From Chlamydomonas reinhardtii (lineage: Eukaryota; Chlorophyta; Chlorophyceae; Chlamydomonadales; Chlamydomonadaceae): a DNA stretch of 64,000 nucleotides. The position numbers and the translations under genes were made by a program. The stretch lies in the NCBI RefSeq assembly GCF_000002595.2, contig NC_057015.1:2428952-2492951 (forward strand), written 5' to 3'. The notes below the pieces were generated by a model. That model ran no database searches and had not been told where the DNA came from. It saw nothing but the letters and a program-made list of their open reading frames with translations. Of this stretch, positions 15,849 to 31,375 are shown piece by piece; the stretch's first letter is position 1, and each line of letters starts with the position of its first letter.

Positions 15849-16107
15849 GCTGGCCGCGAGGCTGTTGAAGTCTTGCTTTATGTTCATCCGAAATATCACA
15901 AGCTGAAGCACGGTGAACCCCTGGCTCACAAAGACCAGGGCACCGCCGACCTTCCAGCCGACCTCGAAGAGCTTCGGCCACGAAACAAAGACTTCGGACA
16001 TCGGCTTGATGTCCTCCGTTGCGAAAGCGGAGTATGGGCGCTGCGTGCGGAAGAAGTGGAGCACCGTGGAAAACTTCATCGTCGGCACGCCGGGAAAATC
16101 GTTATGT
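15849..16107 (-). pseudogene. Orphan host-like exon, 86 codons, captured in the transposon spacer
   Basis: On the minus strand a 259-nt open segment lies between an acceptor (TGTTACAG ending at 16108) and a donor (GTGAGC starting at 15848). One leading base plus 86 codons fit a phase-2 to phase-0 exon. It encodes PGVPTMKFSTVLHFFRTQ, SAFATEDIKPMSEVFVSW and a hydrophobic GGALVFVSQGFTVLQLVIF followed by RMNIKQDFNSLAAS, so it looks like part of a membrane protein. I do not recognise the family and found no partner exons nearby. Likely a captured gene fragment, or the remains of a host gene split by the insertion. Confidence 0.55.
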
Positions 16108-17051
16108 CTGTAACAGAGTTAGCAGCAGAAGTAAACTGCGAAGCTGTGGACTTTGCGCGCTGCGGTAAGCGTAGCTTTAAAAGAGCAGCAATCGCTCCAG
16201 GGTGGTGTCATGTCGCTCCCGGCTCTTGTCACTTGCAGCACACCTGCTGCAGTGTTCGCCCGCTCTCCTTGCGATTCCCAGTATTTATTTGCCGGCTGCT
16301 GGCGGCTGAACGCGAGCCTTCCGGCCCGCATGGCTTCCGACGCGCGACCAACCGGCAGGCGTTGCGCGCAGGCGTCTCGGCGCCCCGTGCTAGTTCATAC
16401 ACTGTAAAAACTGCGTCATTTTTAAACGTGCGTCATTTGCCTCTCGCAGCTTTGCCCCTTCTCTCACGCCGAAGCCCCGATGGGCCTGCCCGCCCTGGTC
16501 CCCACCCCGCAGACACTGGCGCCCGGCAGCCGGCGGCCGTGACGCCGGTGCTGGTGCACAACCTTTGCGACAGAAGCGACGATGACAGCGACGCTATCGC
16601 CACTGCAGAGACGATGCCCGCGCCAGGTGCGTGCCAAGCAAGGGGACAGGCATGGGTTCTGCCGCGTGGCGGGCGGAGGCCGGTTACTGCGTCCCAGTCA
16701 GTCACAGCCCCTACATATCACTTATTTGGATGATACGGTGTTGATGCGCGGGTGTGTGATGTCCTTAAATGTATTGTAACGCCGCCCGAGGGGCTGGCGT
16801 GGTTGGATGGGGCAAGATCGGCCGGGGTGGGGGGGCCGCCGCCTCGCCACGCCACGCCGCCACCTTACCACGATCCCTGTTCACGCACGCAGGCAACGAC
16901 ACCGCCACCATGATGACGGACCGGCGCACCGGCAGCAGCAGTCGCAGCGGCGCGCGCGCAGGGTGCAGCGGCACCTGTTGCTGGCCACTCACGCGGCCGT
17001 TCCACTGACCGCCACGCTAGTGCACGAGCGGCAGCAGCAGCGGCAGCGCGA
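15982..17051. other. Spacer on the right of the captured exon
   Basis: Beyond the exon this 1.07 kb is present once in the window. Part of it (roughly 16.4-17.05 kb) may be the 5' portion of the right-hand KDZ accessory gene that the left copy lacks; open frames exist here (for example with DRSDDDSDAIATAE near 16570-16610) but no exon chain could be proven. I see no terminal repeat matching the outer ends. Confidence 0.4.
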
Positions 17052-17340
17052 CACAGCAGCGGTGGTGGCAGTGAGGCCGTTGGTGGCGCCGCTGCCACCG
17101 GTCCTGTGGGCGGCGGCGCTGGCGGCGGTGGATACAGCAGTAGGGTCAGCAGCGATGGGGTCAAGCGCAAGCGCAGCAGCAGCAGCTGAGGTGAGTACCA
17201 CACCACCAACCGCTGCCCGCCGGACGGGCCCCGGTGCGAGGGGTGCACTTACCCACAGAGCCACCAGCGGTGCACGGGCCCACCACCGCAGCACAGCGGT
17301 GACGCCGCTCCTCACCAGCCTGGCGCTCGCGTTAATGCAG

Positions 17341-18053
17341 TGGCCCCTCAACAGCAGCAGCAGCAGCAGCAGTGGCAGCTGCCAGCACTGGTGGATCAGC
17401 TTGTACAGCTGCTAGGGCCCACGCTGCAGCAAGCCACACGGCAGGTGCTGAGGGCCGCTGCCGCACCAGCGTCAGGTGCAGCAGCGGCAGCGGCAATGGA
17501 TCCTCCCCGCTGCCGCGCCCAGCCACCGCTGCGTGGTGTGTCGCCTAGCAGCGCCTGTGGCGGCAGCAGCCGCTCGGGCCCAAGCTCATCTGCCGTGGGT
17601 GGTGGCGCCACGGTTGGGGCTGCGGGTGCTGGCAACTACTCGCTTAACTACATGCAGAAGCATGTCTTTGCGCAGCTGAAACGCGAGCACGGCAACATCG
17701 ACACCGTTCCCTTTAAGTGCTGGGTAGGCATCCCCGTGCGGCGTGCTGGTGAGTGGGCAGCACAGGAATGCTGAGCAGTTCCGGGTGCACGCGCACCCGG
17801 CACCGCCTCGCTTCCACGGCATGTGGCCCTCGGTAGAATTCCGTTGAGATGTGGTTGGCGCGCGTGCAGTTCGTGAAGACTGTCTGCACTGTCTGCTGTC
17901 CTCTTGTGCGCGCACGCAGAGGGGCTACGCCACCAATATCCTGACTGTAAAGTAAAGCAAGTTGCCCGTCTATCTGCTGGGGGGATGGGGAAGTCGGTGG
18001 CGAGGCAGAACACAAGGCGGCAGGAGCCGCAGCGCCGTCACCTGAACAGTTAG
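17341..18053 (+). CDS. KDZ element accessory protein, C-terminal exons
   Basis: Main exon about 17341-17748 and last exon 17920-18053 join in phase through a GTGAGT donor and a CGCACGCAG acceptor. The product has a poly-Gln run, LPALVDQLVQLLGPTLQQAT, a low-complexity middle, the conserved-looking NYSLNYMQKHVFAQLKREHG and DTVPFKCWVGIPVRRAGE, then a basic tail (CKVKQVARLSAGGMGKSVAR, RRQEPQRRHLNS). Upstream exons exist: an SDGVKRKRSSSS stretch near 17150-17180 resembles a nuclear signal, but its frame does not join cleanly. The gene is convergent with the transposase. Unknown family; a DNA-binding or nuclear partner of the transposase is inference. Confidence 0.5.
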
Positions 18054-18189
18054 GGGCAGCAATGATCGTGTTGCTTGTCGGCTGGCAGATTGTGCGCATT
18101 CCTTGCTCTTCGGACACGAGACAAATGCGGCTGCGAGTCACGCAAAGAAAATTAGTTGTGTACGGGCTTTGGGCTGTGGGCAGCGGTTT

Positions 18190-20653
18190 TTATGTTGTGG
18201 CTCCAATCTCGGCGCGTGGTGGCGAGGCAGACCACATCTGACTGACCATAGGCTTGTGCGGCTGCAGTTGACTGTTCCTCTGCTCTGCCACCTCCGAGTT
18301 CAGGCTCCTCAGGGCCGGGAACAGCGCCATATTGTAAGCGTGCGAGCAGCCGGTATGGTTGCTCCAGTGAAAGCGGTCTACCAGAAACAGCGTGTCATAA
18401 AGAATGCCGGCGCGCGGTTTACGCAGTAGTCGTGCAGGCTGCATGCAAAGTCGTAGACCACCACCACTGGCGCGCGCTCTAGGTACGACACCATCCAGCT
18501 GTACATCTCATTCCGCCCTTCCGCGCACGGCAGCATAAAGGATGCATAGCACACCCCATGCTCACAAAACACGGTGAAGATCCCGCCAGTCCGTGGGCCC
18601 CGCGCGCTGAAGTTGTGCGTGCAGGATCCACCCCCGCCAGCCCGCTTCTCTTGTCCATGCCCGACTCATACCGTGGCCGCACAAACCCAAAGCCCGCACC
18701 AGTGTGCTGAGCGCAGGCACTCATCTGTCTCTGCTGATGCCGGGCCAGGCAAGCTGACACACGGCCTGCCATCAAACCCCGACCTGCACAAGATCGCCAG
18801 CTGGCACAGCTTGCGCAGCACCGTGGCAACAGGCCGCATGGCATCGGCCGTAACGAGTGGTGCATGCCGTTTAAGCACAGCAAGCGCCTCCAACAGGACA
18901 GGCGCGCCGTCCGCCACCACCTTCGGCTGGGTGCCCAGCGCCGGTGCGATTGTATGCGGCTGGTGGTGCTGCTGGCTCTCGACCACATCCGCGCACGCAC
19001 TGGCGGCCGTGGTGTACACGCGCGGCAGATACGCATTCGTCGGTGCTGTGCTGGCCATGCAATCGACCAGGCGACCGCGAGCCGAGGAGCCTGGGCGCCA
19101 CCCACAGCATTAGCGGCGCCTGAGACAACGCGCATGAACACGACGGTAAGGCTGGCACTGCGGTCGGCCTCCGGTACGCTCTCATTCAAGGCGCCCAGTG
19201 CCGCTGGCGAGCTGTGCTGCTTGGCGCTGTCCGCCGCTGCCACCCAGCTCGGTACGCTCTGACCGTACACGTCCCTGCCATCGCCCCGCAGAGCGCTGCT
19301 GAAGCCCCGCACCGCCGCACTCCCCTTCTTCTCCGAGCACCAGCACCGATCCACACGCTTGTGCGCACGCTTGTGCGCACGCATGCCGATGGCGTCACTA
19401 AGGGGCGCGGCCTGTGTAGTGAGGGGCGTGCCGCGGTAGAACTGGACGAGGAAGGTGATCACCGTTGCGTTGCATGCAGATAAGGGAACGCGGCGCACGG
19501 CCGCAAATTGGGTACGTGAACATGTGGCAGCGGTCCAGCCGCACCTCAAACTGTTGCCACACGAGGCGGAACAGAGAGACCGAGAACTGCTTGGGTCTCT
19601 GCGTGTCTGGCGGCAGCGTTGACGCCGCTGCGAGTTGACGTAGGCCTCCACATTGATGCCGCTGCCGATGAGCTGGTCCACAAAGTTGTACAAGTGGCGG
19701 AGACTGAGGAAGGAGCGGCTGCTGTAGCGGAACAGCCTATCCTGCACGCCATTGTACGCCACCACGCAGCCCCGGCACGCACAGCAGCCAGAGTGCAGCT
19801 CGTAGAGCTGCTGGGCACGCACAGGGAAGATGGTGTCCGGGCCATACACCGTGGTCATTACGGGCACCTTGCGCGCTTCGTATGGCTGGCCGCACGCGCA
19901 CCGCTGGCCCACAGGCAGCGGCGACACCAACTGCAGGCACATGCCTCGCCCAGCCCCGCCGCTGCTGCTGCTACCAGGCGCACTGCTGCTGCTGCTGGCG
20001 GCCGCGCCGCCGGTGCCGCTGCTGGCTGACATACCATCCGCCGCAGCGGCCGGCTCTCGCGCACAGCCGAGGAGCACCCGCTCAAAGCGGCGCATGGCCA
20101 ATGCTGTGGTGGCTGAATCGCACGGGTAGGGATATCGCACGGCCGGCGGCAGGGGCACGGCGTCCTCAACTGCCTCGTCTGCCCCTGGCCCTGCTGCGCT
20201 CTCCACTGATTCCCGCTCCTCTGCTGCAGCGCGCGCTGGGGTCCGAATTTTACGCCGAGTGAAAAGGAAACAATTGTAAGTAATATTAGCGATCGCTTCA
20301 TTGACGGTATCGTGACTATTAACGTCACTATGAACTGAAGAGGTTTTCTGCTGGGTATCTGCTGAGTTTCCTTCCAGTTTCGACTGAGTTTCCGTTGAGT
20401 TTCTGTGCCTTTCGCCCCATGCAGCGCGGCGCCGCCCCCGCCACGCCGGTGAGCAGCAGTCGCGTGTGAACCCCGTGTGCAGCCCCGTTGCAGCTGATGG
20501 CAAAGGCGCAGCCCCATGCATCCCAACTAAGTTTGCACGCAGCTCACACGAGGCTTCCCAAACGACACCGCGCGCAACCGTCAGCTCCCAGCCGTGCACC
20601 GCGCCAACAGCCAGCTTCGCAGCCCCGCCATTTATAAAATTGCCCCTGAACAT
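18190..20653 (-). pseudogene. KDZ transposase, right copy
   Basis: Reverse-strand partner of the left transposase with the same motifs (VVYDFACSLHDYC, VDRFHWSNHTGCS, VAEQRNSQL) and the same frame switch just before YDTLF. A 724-codon frame stays open from 20653 to 18479, but the recognisable KDZ motifs lie in other frames in its last third, so that frame is not the protein as it stands. Confidence 0.68.
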
Positions 20654-20697
20654 TAATCGTCCTCGCAGCTGGCCGCCCGCACAACTACCCGCTCCCA

Positions 20698-20840
20698 GCC
20701 GCGTGCCGTGCCAACTATCAGCTCACCCCCAGCCCCCTGCACAGCTACCCTGCTCCCAGCCGCGTGCCGTGCCAACTATCAGCTCACCCCCAGCCCCCTG
20801 CACAGCTACCCTGCTCCCAGTCGCGTGCCGTGCCAACCGC
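20698..20840 (-). repeat. Subterminal 61-bp tandem repeat, right copy
   Basis: GCGTGCCGTGCCAACTATCA recurs at 20701 and 20762, with a third partial start at 20823, giving two full units plus a partial one. Confidence 0.85.
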
Positions 20841-21159
20841 CAGCGCAGCTCCCCTGTCATCCGTTAGCACTTGGGTGCAGTATCGTTGTGGATTCTATCA
20901 TTTTGGAAGTTCGTTGGGAGTTGGGGCGGTTGCCGCCACGCTGTAGCCGTACACAGCGCTCCTCTGCAGCCTCTGCTGCTGATGTGTCTTATGCCGACAG
21001 TCCTGCTGCAAGGTGGCACGAGGTGCCAGCCTGTGTGCCGATGGCCTCCACTGGCCCTCTTGCTCCGCACAGCTGCTCCCGGCTGCTCCCCGGGGTGGGC
21101 TAACCCCCCCCCCCGGCCTTTCTTCAGGCCTTTATCACAGCTACGTCAATCAGGCCTCC

Positions 21160-21185
21160 TTACACCGCCACTCCGATCGCTTACA
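21160..21185 (-). terminator. TGTAA poly(A) signals for PUS10
   Basis: TTACA on the plus strand at 21160-21164 and 21181-21185, about 260-290 nt beyond the PUS10 stop. Confidence 0.55.
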
Positions 21186-21420
21186 GGCTTGCTTCAGAGT
21201 CCAGGCACGACACGTGGCGTGGGGGCAGCGATAAGTGTGGCGTGTGGTCACGATGACGCATGCTACTCCCAGCATACACACGCCTCCACCTCAGTTCTCG
21301 CTCCACGCTCTGCAACCTCCTGCCCCCACAGCCCCCACTCACGGCCACTCCACCACCTGAACCACCACACCACCTGCATTTCTGGGTTCGGCAACGATTC
21401 TCCTTGACTCATTGGGACTC

Positions 21421-21445
21421 ATTGGGCTCGGGCACATAACCCCCC
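21421..21445 (+). repeat. Recurrent GGGCT/AACCCC motif, copy 3
   Basis: ATTGGGCTCGGGCACATAAC followed by a C run, right next to the PUS10 stop codon and antisense to that gene, so here it lies in the 3' UTR. Confidence 0.55.
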
Positions 21446-27522
<6,077 letters not shown>

Positions 27523-27986
27523 TTTGGCAAAATGTTCAGCCTTCGCCAAGGTCAAAACCTAACAGATCATCTATGAATTGTATGTAACGACAGCTTATGT
27601 TACAAAGTTCGTTGACGGAAGGGCTGCATACCTGCTAAGATGGGAAACAGCACAGGTTGGCAGAACTCCCGCCAGGGTTTCACACGCGCTGCATCGTTGA
27701 CCAGCGCCCTGCTTGCACGATTCTCCCCTTTTGTCACATCGCGCATTCCGGGCAGAGCACAGATATATTCAGCTTCAACAAACAACCGTTGTTCACATGA
27801 GACCGATGGCCCCGAAAGCTCCGGTCATTGCCGTGGTCAATTCTACGACTCCGCAACTCTTGACATTGTGGTCGCCCGCTACCAGCCTGTCTAGTCCTTC
27901 CCCTTCATAAGCCACACCGATCGCAAATCGCGCTTTGTGCGGCCGGCCCTGTGCCTCAGGCCCCTTCGCACGTGACCTCACCCGCC
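27523..27986 (-). other. PUS10 5' region and PEF-gene 3' UTR
   Basis: The 464 nt between the two tandem minus-strand genes. A TGTAA (plus-strand TTACA at 27600-27604) lies about 385 nt past the PEF stop and 80 nt before the PUS10 ATG, so the PUS10 promoter must be compact or overlap the 3' UTR. Confidence 0.5.
27600..27604 (-). terminator. TGTAA poly(A) signal of the PEF gene
   Basis: TTACA on the plus strand, downstream of the stop at 27987. Confidence 0.55.
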
Positions 27987-29633
27987 TCAGTTGGAGTTGA
28001 CTGCGGCGTACAGGAACTGCGGGGTGGGGAGGGGGGTGGACGCCTTGAGGGAGGTTATATGCCCCAGCCACGGGGGAACAGGGAACATGGCCACAACAAG
28101 TTGACATTTAAGGGGGTGTGCGGCGCCTTGTCAACAGCACCGCACCAACAAAACAGCCCGCCAGGCGCCTGCGTGCACGCGTGGAACCCCCCACCAGCTC
28201 CCATCACAGCCCCACACACAGCCCCGCACACAGCCCCACACACAGCCCCGCACACAGCCCCACACACAGCCCCTCCCCCAGCAGACCCACACACGCATGC
28301 CGCAGCCCCGCACCGCCGCACACAACAGCCTCCCCCCCGCCCCCCACATCCCCCGCACCGCCGCACGCAACAGCCTCCCCCCCGCCCCCCACATCCCTCG
28401 CACCGCCGCACGCAACAGCCTCCCCCCCGCCCCCCACATCCCTCGCACCTGGGCGTAGTTGAGGTGTACGGTACCGGTGTTGGCTGGGTCGAAGGCCTTG
28501 AAGGTGGCGTTGGCGGAGCGCAGGAACAGCGTCAGCGCCAGGAACTCCTGGAGGGGAGGGAGGGCGGCGGGGGCGGGGGCATGGATGCGGGGTCATGGGG
28601 TGTTGGGTGGATGGAGGAGGAGGAGGAGGAGGAGTGTTGAGTGGCTTGGTGGGTGGGCGGAGGTGTCAGGTGGGTGGGCGGGGGTGTTGGGTGCGACAGG
28701 TGTGTTGGGTGGGAAGTCGAGGGGGATGGGCTGATGGTCAGGCTGCCGGGCCCGCCGGCACACACACACACGCCCGGGCGACACCCAGATACACAGCTGT
28801 TTCCCCCTGCTGCACGGCCCCCTGCCGCCTGCCCCCCCTGCTGCCGCCTGCCCCCCCCCCCGATGGAATGCGTCGCGTGTGCCCGCTGTACCTCGGGACG
28901 TCGGCACTTCACTTCATATTTGATACACACCATCCCATGGATGGCTACCCCCCCCCCCCAGCAGGCCTCAGCCGCCCGCGCACCTGCAGCCCCATGCTGC
29001 CTGAGCGGGTGGGGTCGAAGCGGTTGAACAGCGCGCGCTGCACAGCGGCGTCCAGGTCGTAGCCTGTACGGCGGGGGAAAGGGGTTGTAGGTACCAGCCC
29101 AAACTGGCAGGGGAACCGGCGGTGGGGTTAAACTGGTGAATGGCGACGACGGCGGCGGCATGTGGGCATGATAAGGAGGCACAAGCGTCCCACACTTGAC
29201 CGCTGCCACCCGTCACACCGCCACGCAGCCACAATTGCAAACACGCACGCACACACACGTTCACACAGGCACCCGCACAGGTACCCGCACAGATACCCCG
29301 CCGCGCCACCACACAGTGGCACACAGTGGCACACAGTGGCACACAGTGGCACACCGTGGCACACCGTGGCACACCGTGGCACACGCACACGTACCGTACG
29401 ACTTGAGCCCCACCGCCACCTCCGGCAATGACACGCGACCCGTGGCGGGGTCGGACTTGAGTTGCGTGAACGACTCCTGTGTGACAGGATAGACAAGGGA
29501 CGTGTGTGTGTATGTGCGTGTGACTGTGTGTGTGTGTAGTCGCCCATGCAGTCCACCTGTGGTGCATGCGGCGCGTGGTGTCGTCCCCTCGCACTCGCAG
29601 CCCTCTGCCCCCGCCCCAGCGTCATATGCACAG

Positions 29634-29671
<38 letters not shown>

Positions 29672-30026
29672 CCTCCCGCCCTCACCTCCACGGACGCCAG
29701 GAACTCGTGCAGGCGCTCAAACTCCTGAAGCGACACGGTGCCGGTACCGTCCCGGTCCACCTGACTGCAGGGAGGGGGGGAGGGGGGAAGCGGGCATCAA
29801 GGCGTGTGTGTGTGTGTGTCGACCAGGGGGAAAGGGGGCGCGTGTGCGTGGGTGCCGGGTGCCGGGCGTGGGTGTGGCGACGAGGGCAGGCAGCCTGACA
29901 CGGTACAGGCACGCTGGCGGCACAGGCAACGGCAGGACACACACACACCGAGCTACCATGGCCCCGGGAACCCCCCCCCCACCACACACACGGTTGGTTC
30001 AAAGTTACCCCCCCACCCCACACACC

Positions 30027-30069
<43 letters not shown>

Positions 30070-30999
30070 TCCCTTTGGGTTTGGGTTCGGCTGCCACCAA
30101 ACCCGCCCAGCGAACACCCAATCCCACGCAACCCCCACAACTAACCCCACGCCCCCTTCACCGTATGATGCAGCCCACTGTGCCTAGGCTGAGGTTGAGG
30201 CCGCCTGTACACACAGGTGACGATAGGTGGATGGTATGTGTATGTGTTGGGTGTGACGTGGTAGGCCAGTGGCGTGTGTACGGTGCCGCAGTGGCGCTGA
30301 GGAATGGGCGGGTGCCGGCGGCCGGGACGGCAGTGGGCGTGGCTAGCTACTGACGTCGGGGCCGATTGCCTTAAGCTAATCTGGTCACACGAAAATGACG
30401 AAAGCCCAAACAGCCAAACTCCCTGCCTCCCAGCCCCCTGCCCCTGCCTGCCCCACGGCCCCACACCACCCTCTATTGGGCTCGGGCACATAACCCTCCC
30501 ACCCTCCCACCGGCCCACACACACACGCACGCACCCTGCATCAGCGCCGCCTGCAGCTCCGGCGCCGTGATGTGCCCGCTGAGGTCCGTGTCCACCTTGT
30601 CAAACCACTGCGGCCGCACATGTCGCCGCATGCACACAAACACATCACGAAAGCAGCATCGCACAGAGGTGGGATGGCGATGTATGGGGGCCGGCTGGCC
30701 GGGCTGAGCAGTCGGTCCCTTCCAGGTAGGTAGCTGCCCAGCGCTCATCATCAAAGGTAGCCCAGTGACCCGGCCGCGCGCCCCCGCTCACTACGTGCAC
30801 GCCCCGGGCCCTGTCTGTACCTGGCCCGAGCCCTAGTTGCCTCCCAAACACGCGGCCACGCGGCACCCGCCCGCCCCCAGGGACTGCTGACCTGTCTCAG
30901 GCTGGCGAGGTCGGGTCGCTTGGCTTCCTGCGCGACTGGCTGCGGCTGCTGTTGCTGCGGCTGCTGCTGCTGGTGCCGGTTGCGCGTGAGGGGCCACAT
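27987..30999 (-). CDS. Penta-EF-hand calcium-binding protein (ALG-2/PDCD6-like)
   Basis: Eight exons (30999-30892, 30607-30535, 30204-30162, 29764-29686, 29476-29395, 29063-28984, 28547-28449, 28016-27987) give 197 residues, the usual PEF length. After a Gln/Pro-rich N-terminus come five EF-hands: WFDKVDTDLSGHITAPELQA (loop DTDLSGHITAPE); VDRDGTGTVSLQEFERLHEF (loop DRDGTGTVSLQE); a degenerate SDPATGRVSLPE; FDPTRSGSMGLQEF; FDPANTGTVHLNYAQ. The chain ends FLYAAVNSN. PEF proteins dimerise through the fifth hand and act as calcium-dependent adaptors in membrane repair and ESCRT/COPII trafficking. Hands 1 and 2 keep full calcium ligands; 3-5 are weaker. The last exon is only 30 nt but closes in phase. 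Confidence 0.88.
28308..28443 (+). repeat. Three-copy 45-bp minisatellite in PEF intron 7
   Basis: Units starting GCACCGCCGCACGCAACAGC at 28308, 28353 and 28398, ending just inside the intron next to the donor at 28449. Confidence 0.85.
29081..29103 (-). repeat. Recurrent GGGCT/AACCCC intronic motif, copy 4
   Basis: On the PEF transcript: TTTGGGCTGGTACCTACAAC then CCC, about 20 nt before the acceptor at 29064. Confidence 0.6.
29311..29385 (+). repeat. 11-bp tandem repeat in PEF intron 5
   Basis: CACACAGTGGC/CACACCGTGGC repeated about seven times, just after the donor of exon 5 on the transcript. Confidence 0.85.
29636..29669 (+). repeat. (CA)n tract, PEF intron 4 donor side
   Basis: Reads TG on the transcript, about 16 nt after the donor at 29686. 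Confidence 0.9.
29805..29819 (+). repeat. Short (GT)n tract, PEF intron 3 acceptor side
   Basis: Reads CA on the transcript, about 40 nt before the acceptor at 29765. Confidence 0.75.
30035..30067 (+). repeat. (CA)n tract, PEF intron 3 donor side
   Basis: Reads TG on the transcript, about 95 nt after the donor at 30162. Confidence 0.9.
30474..30497 (+). repeat. Recurrent GGGCT/AACCCC motif, copy 5
   Basis: TATTGGGCTCGGGCACATAA then CCC, in PEF intron 2 and antisense to that gene, about 40 nt after the donor. Confidence 0.55.
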
Positions 31000-31375
31000 T
31001 CTCGCTTGGTGCTAGATCTCGGTGCTTATGCTGGTTGTTGGGTGCTCGGCAGCGGCCCTGCTTGCTTGTAGAAAGGCAGGGCAGCGAACGGGCGAGGGCA
31101 GTGCTGGCGTAAGCGGTCAGGGCACCCCGTGGGTCCACACGCAGCTTCCCGGCTGGTACTTTGCTAGGCCTCAAGGCAAGTGTATGAGCTCTGCAAGTTT
31201 GCAAGTGTGACTAACTAGTATAGCGACCATTTGACTTGCTCGAGAAGTCTGTCTGGATCTGCATGGGTTGGCACGCCACGCCCAAACACCAGGGAGGCGA
31301 GCGTATGCATGCCGATACGTATTACTGCACCTATCATTTTTATCATTATATATTGTAGCGTGATATTTATACGAA
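31000..31375. promoter_or_regulatory. Divergent promoter, PEF gene / ARL6-like gene
   Basis: The 376 nt between two divergent start codons must hold both promoters and 5' UTRs. An AT-richer patch (about 31310-31370, TTTTTATCATTATATATTG) stands out. No known motif is claimed. Confidence 0.5.

Larger units (their letters stand above)
17052..20981 (-). mobile_element. KDZ-superfamily DNA transposon, right copy
   Basis: Inverted partner of 11805-15641, with the transposase reading left and the accessory gene reading right. It probably extends further left than 17052 into unshared spacer, because the accessory gene continues there. It has one more 61-bp subterminal unit and longer CAG/Gln-type runs than the left copy. 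Together the two copies form a palindrome of over 9 kb with a 1.4 kb centre. Confidence 0.8.
20982..21445 (-). other. PUS10 3' UTR and right flank of the KDZ palindrome
   Basis: Single-copy sequence between the palindrome and the PUS10 stop codon. It contains two minus-strand TGTAA signals and a copy of the recurrent GGGCT/AACCCC motif. Confidence 0.5.

Noticed and set aside
18479-20653. Open 724-codon frame as a complete transposase
   Set aside because: The KDZ catalytic motifs lie in other frames over its last third, so the straight translation is not the transposase.
11790-20995. Target-site duplication of the KDZ pair
   Set aside because: The short direct matches around the outer ends are shared GCAGCAG-type sequence within the inverted homology, and no consistent 8-bp duplication was found.
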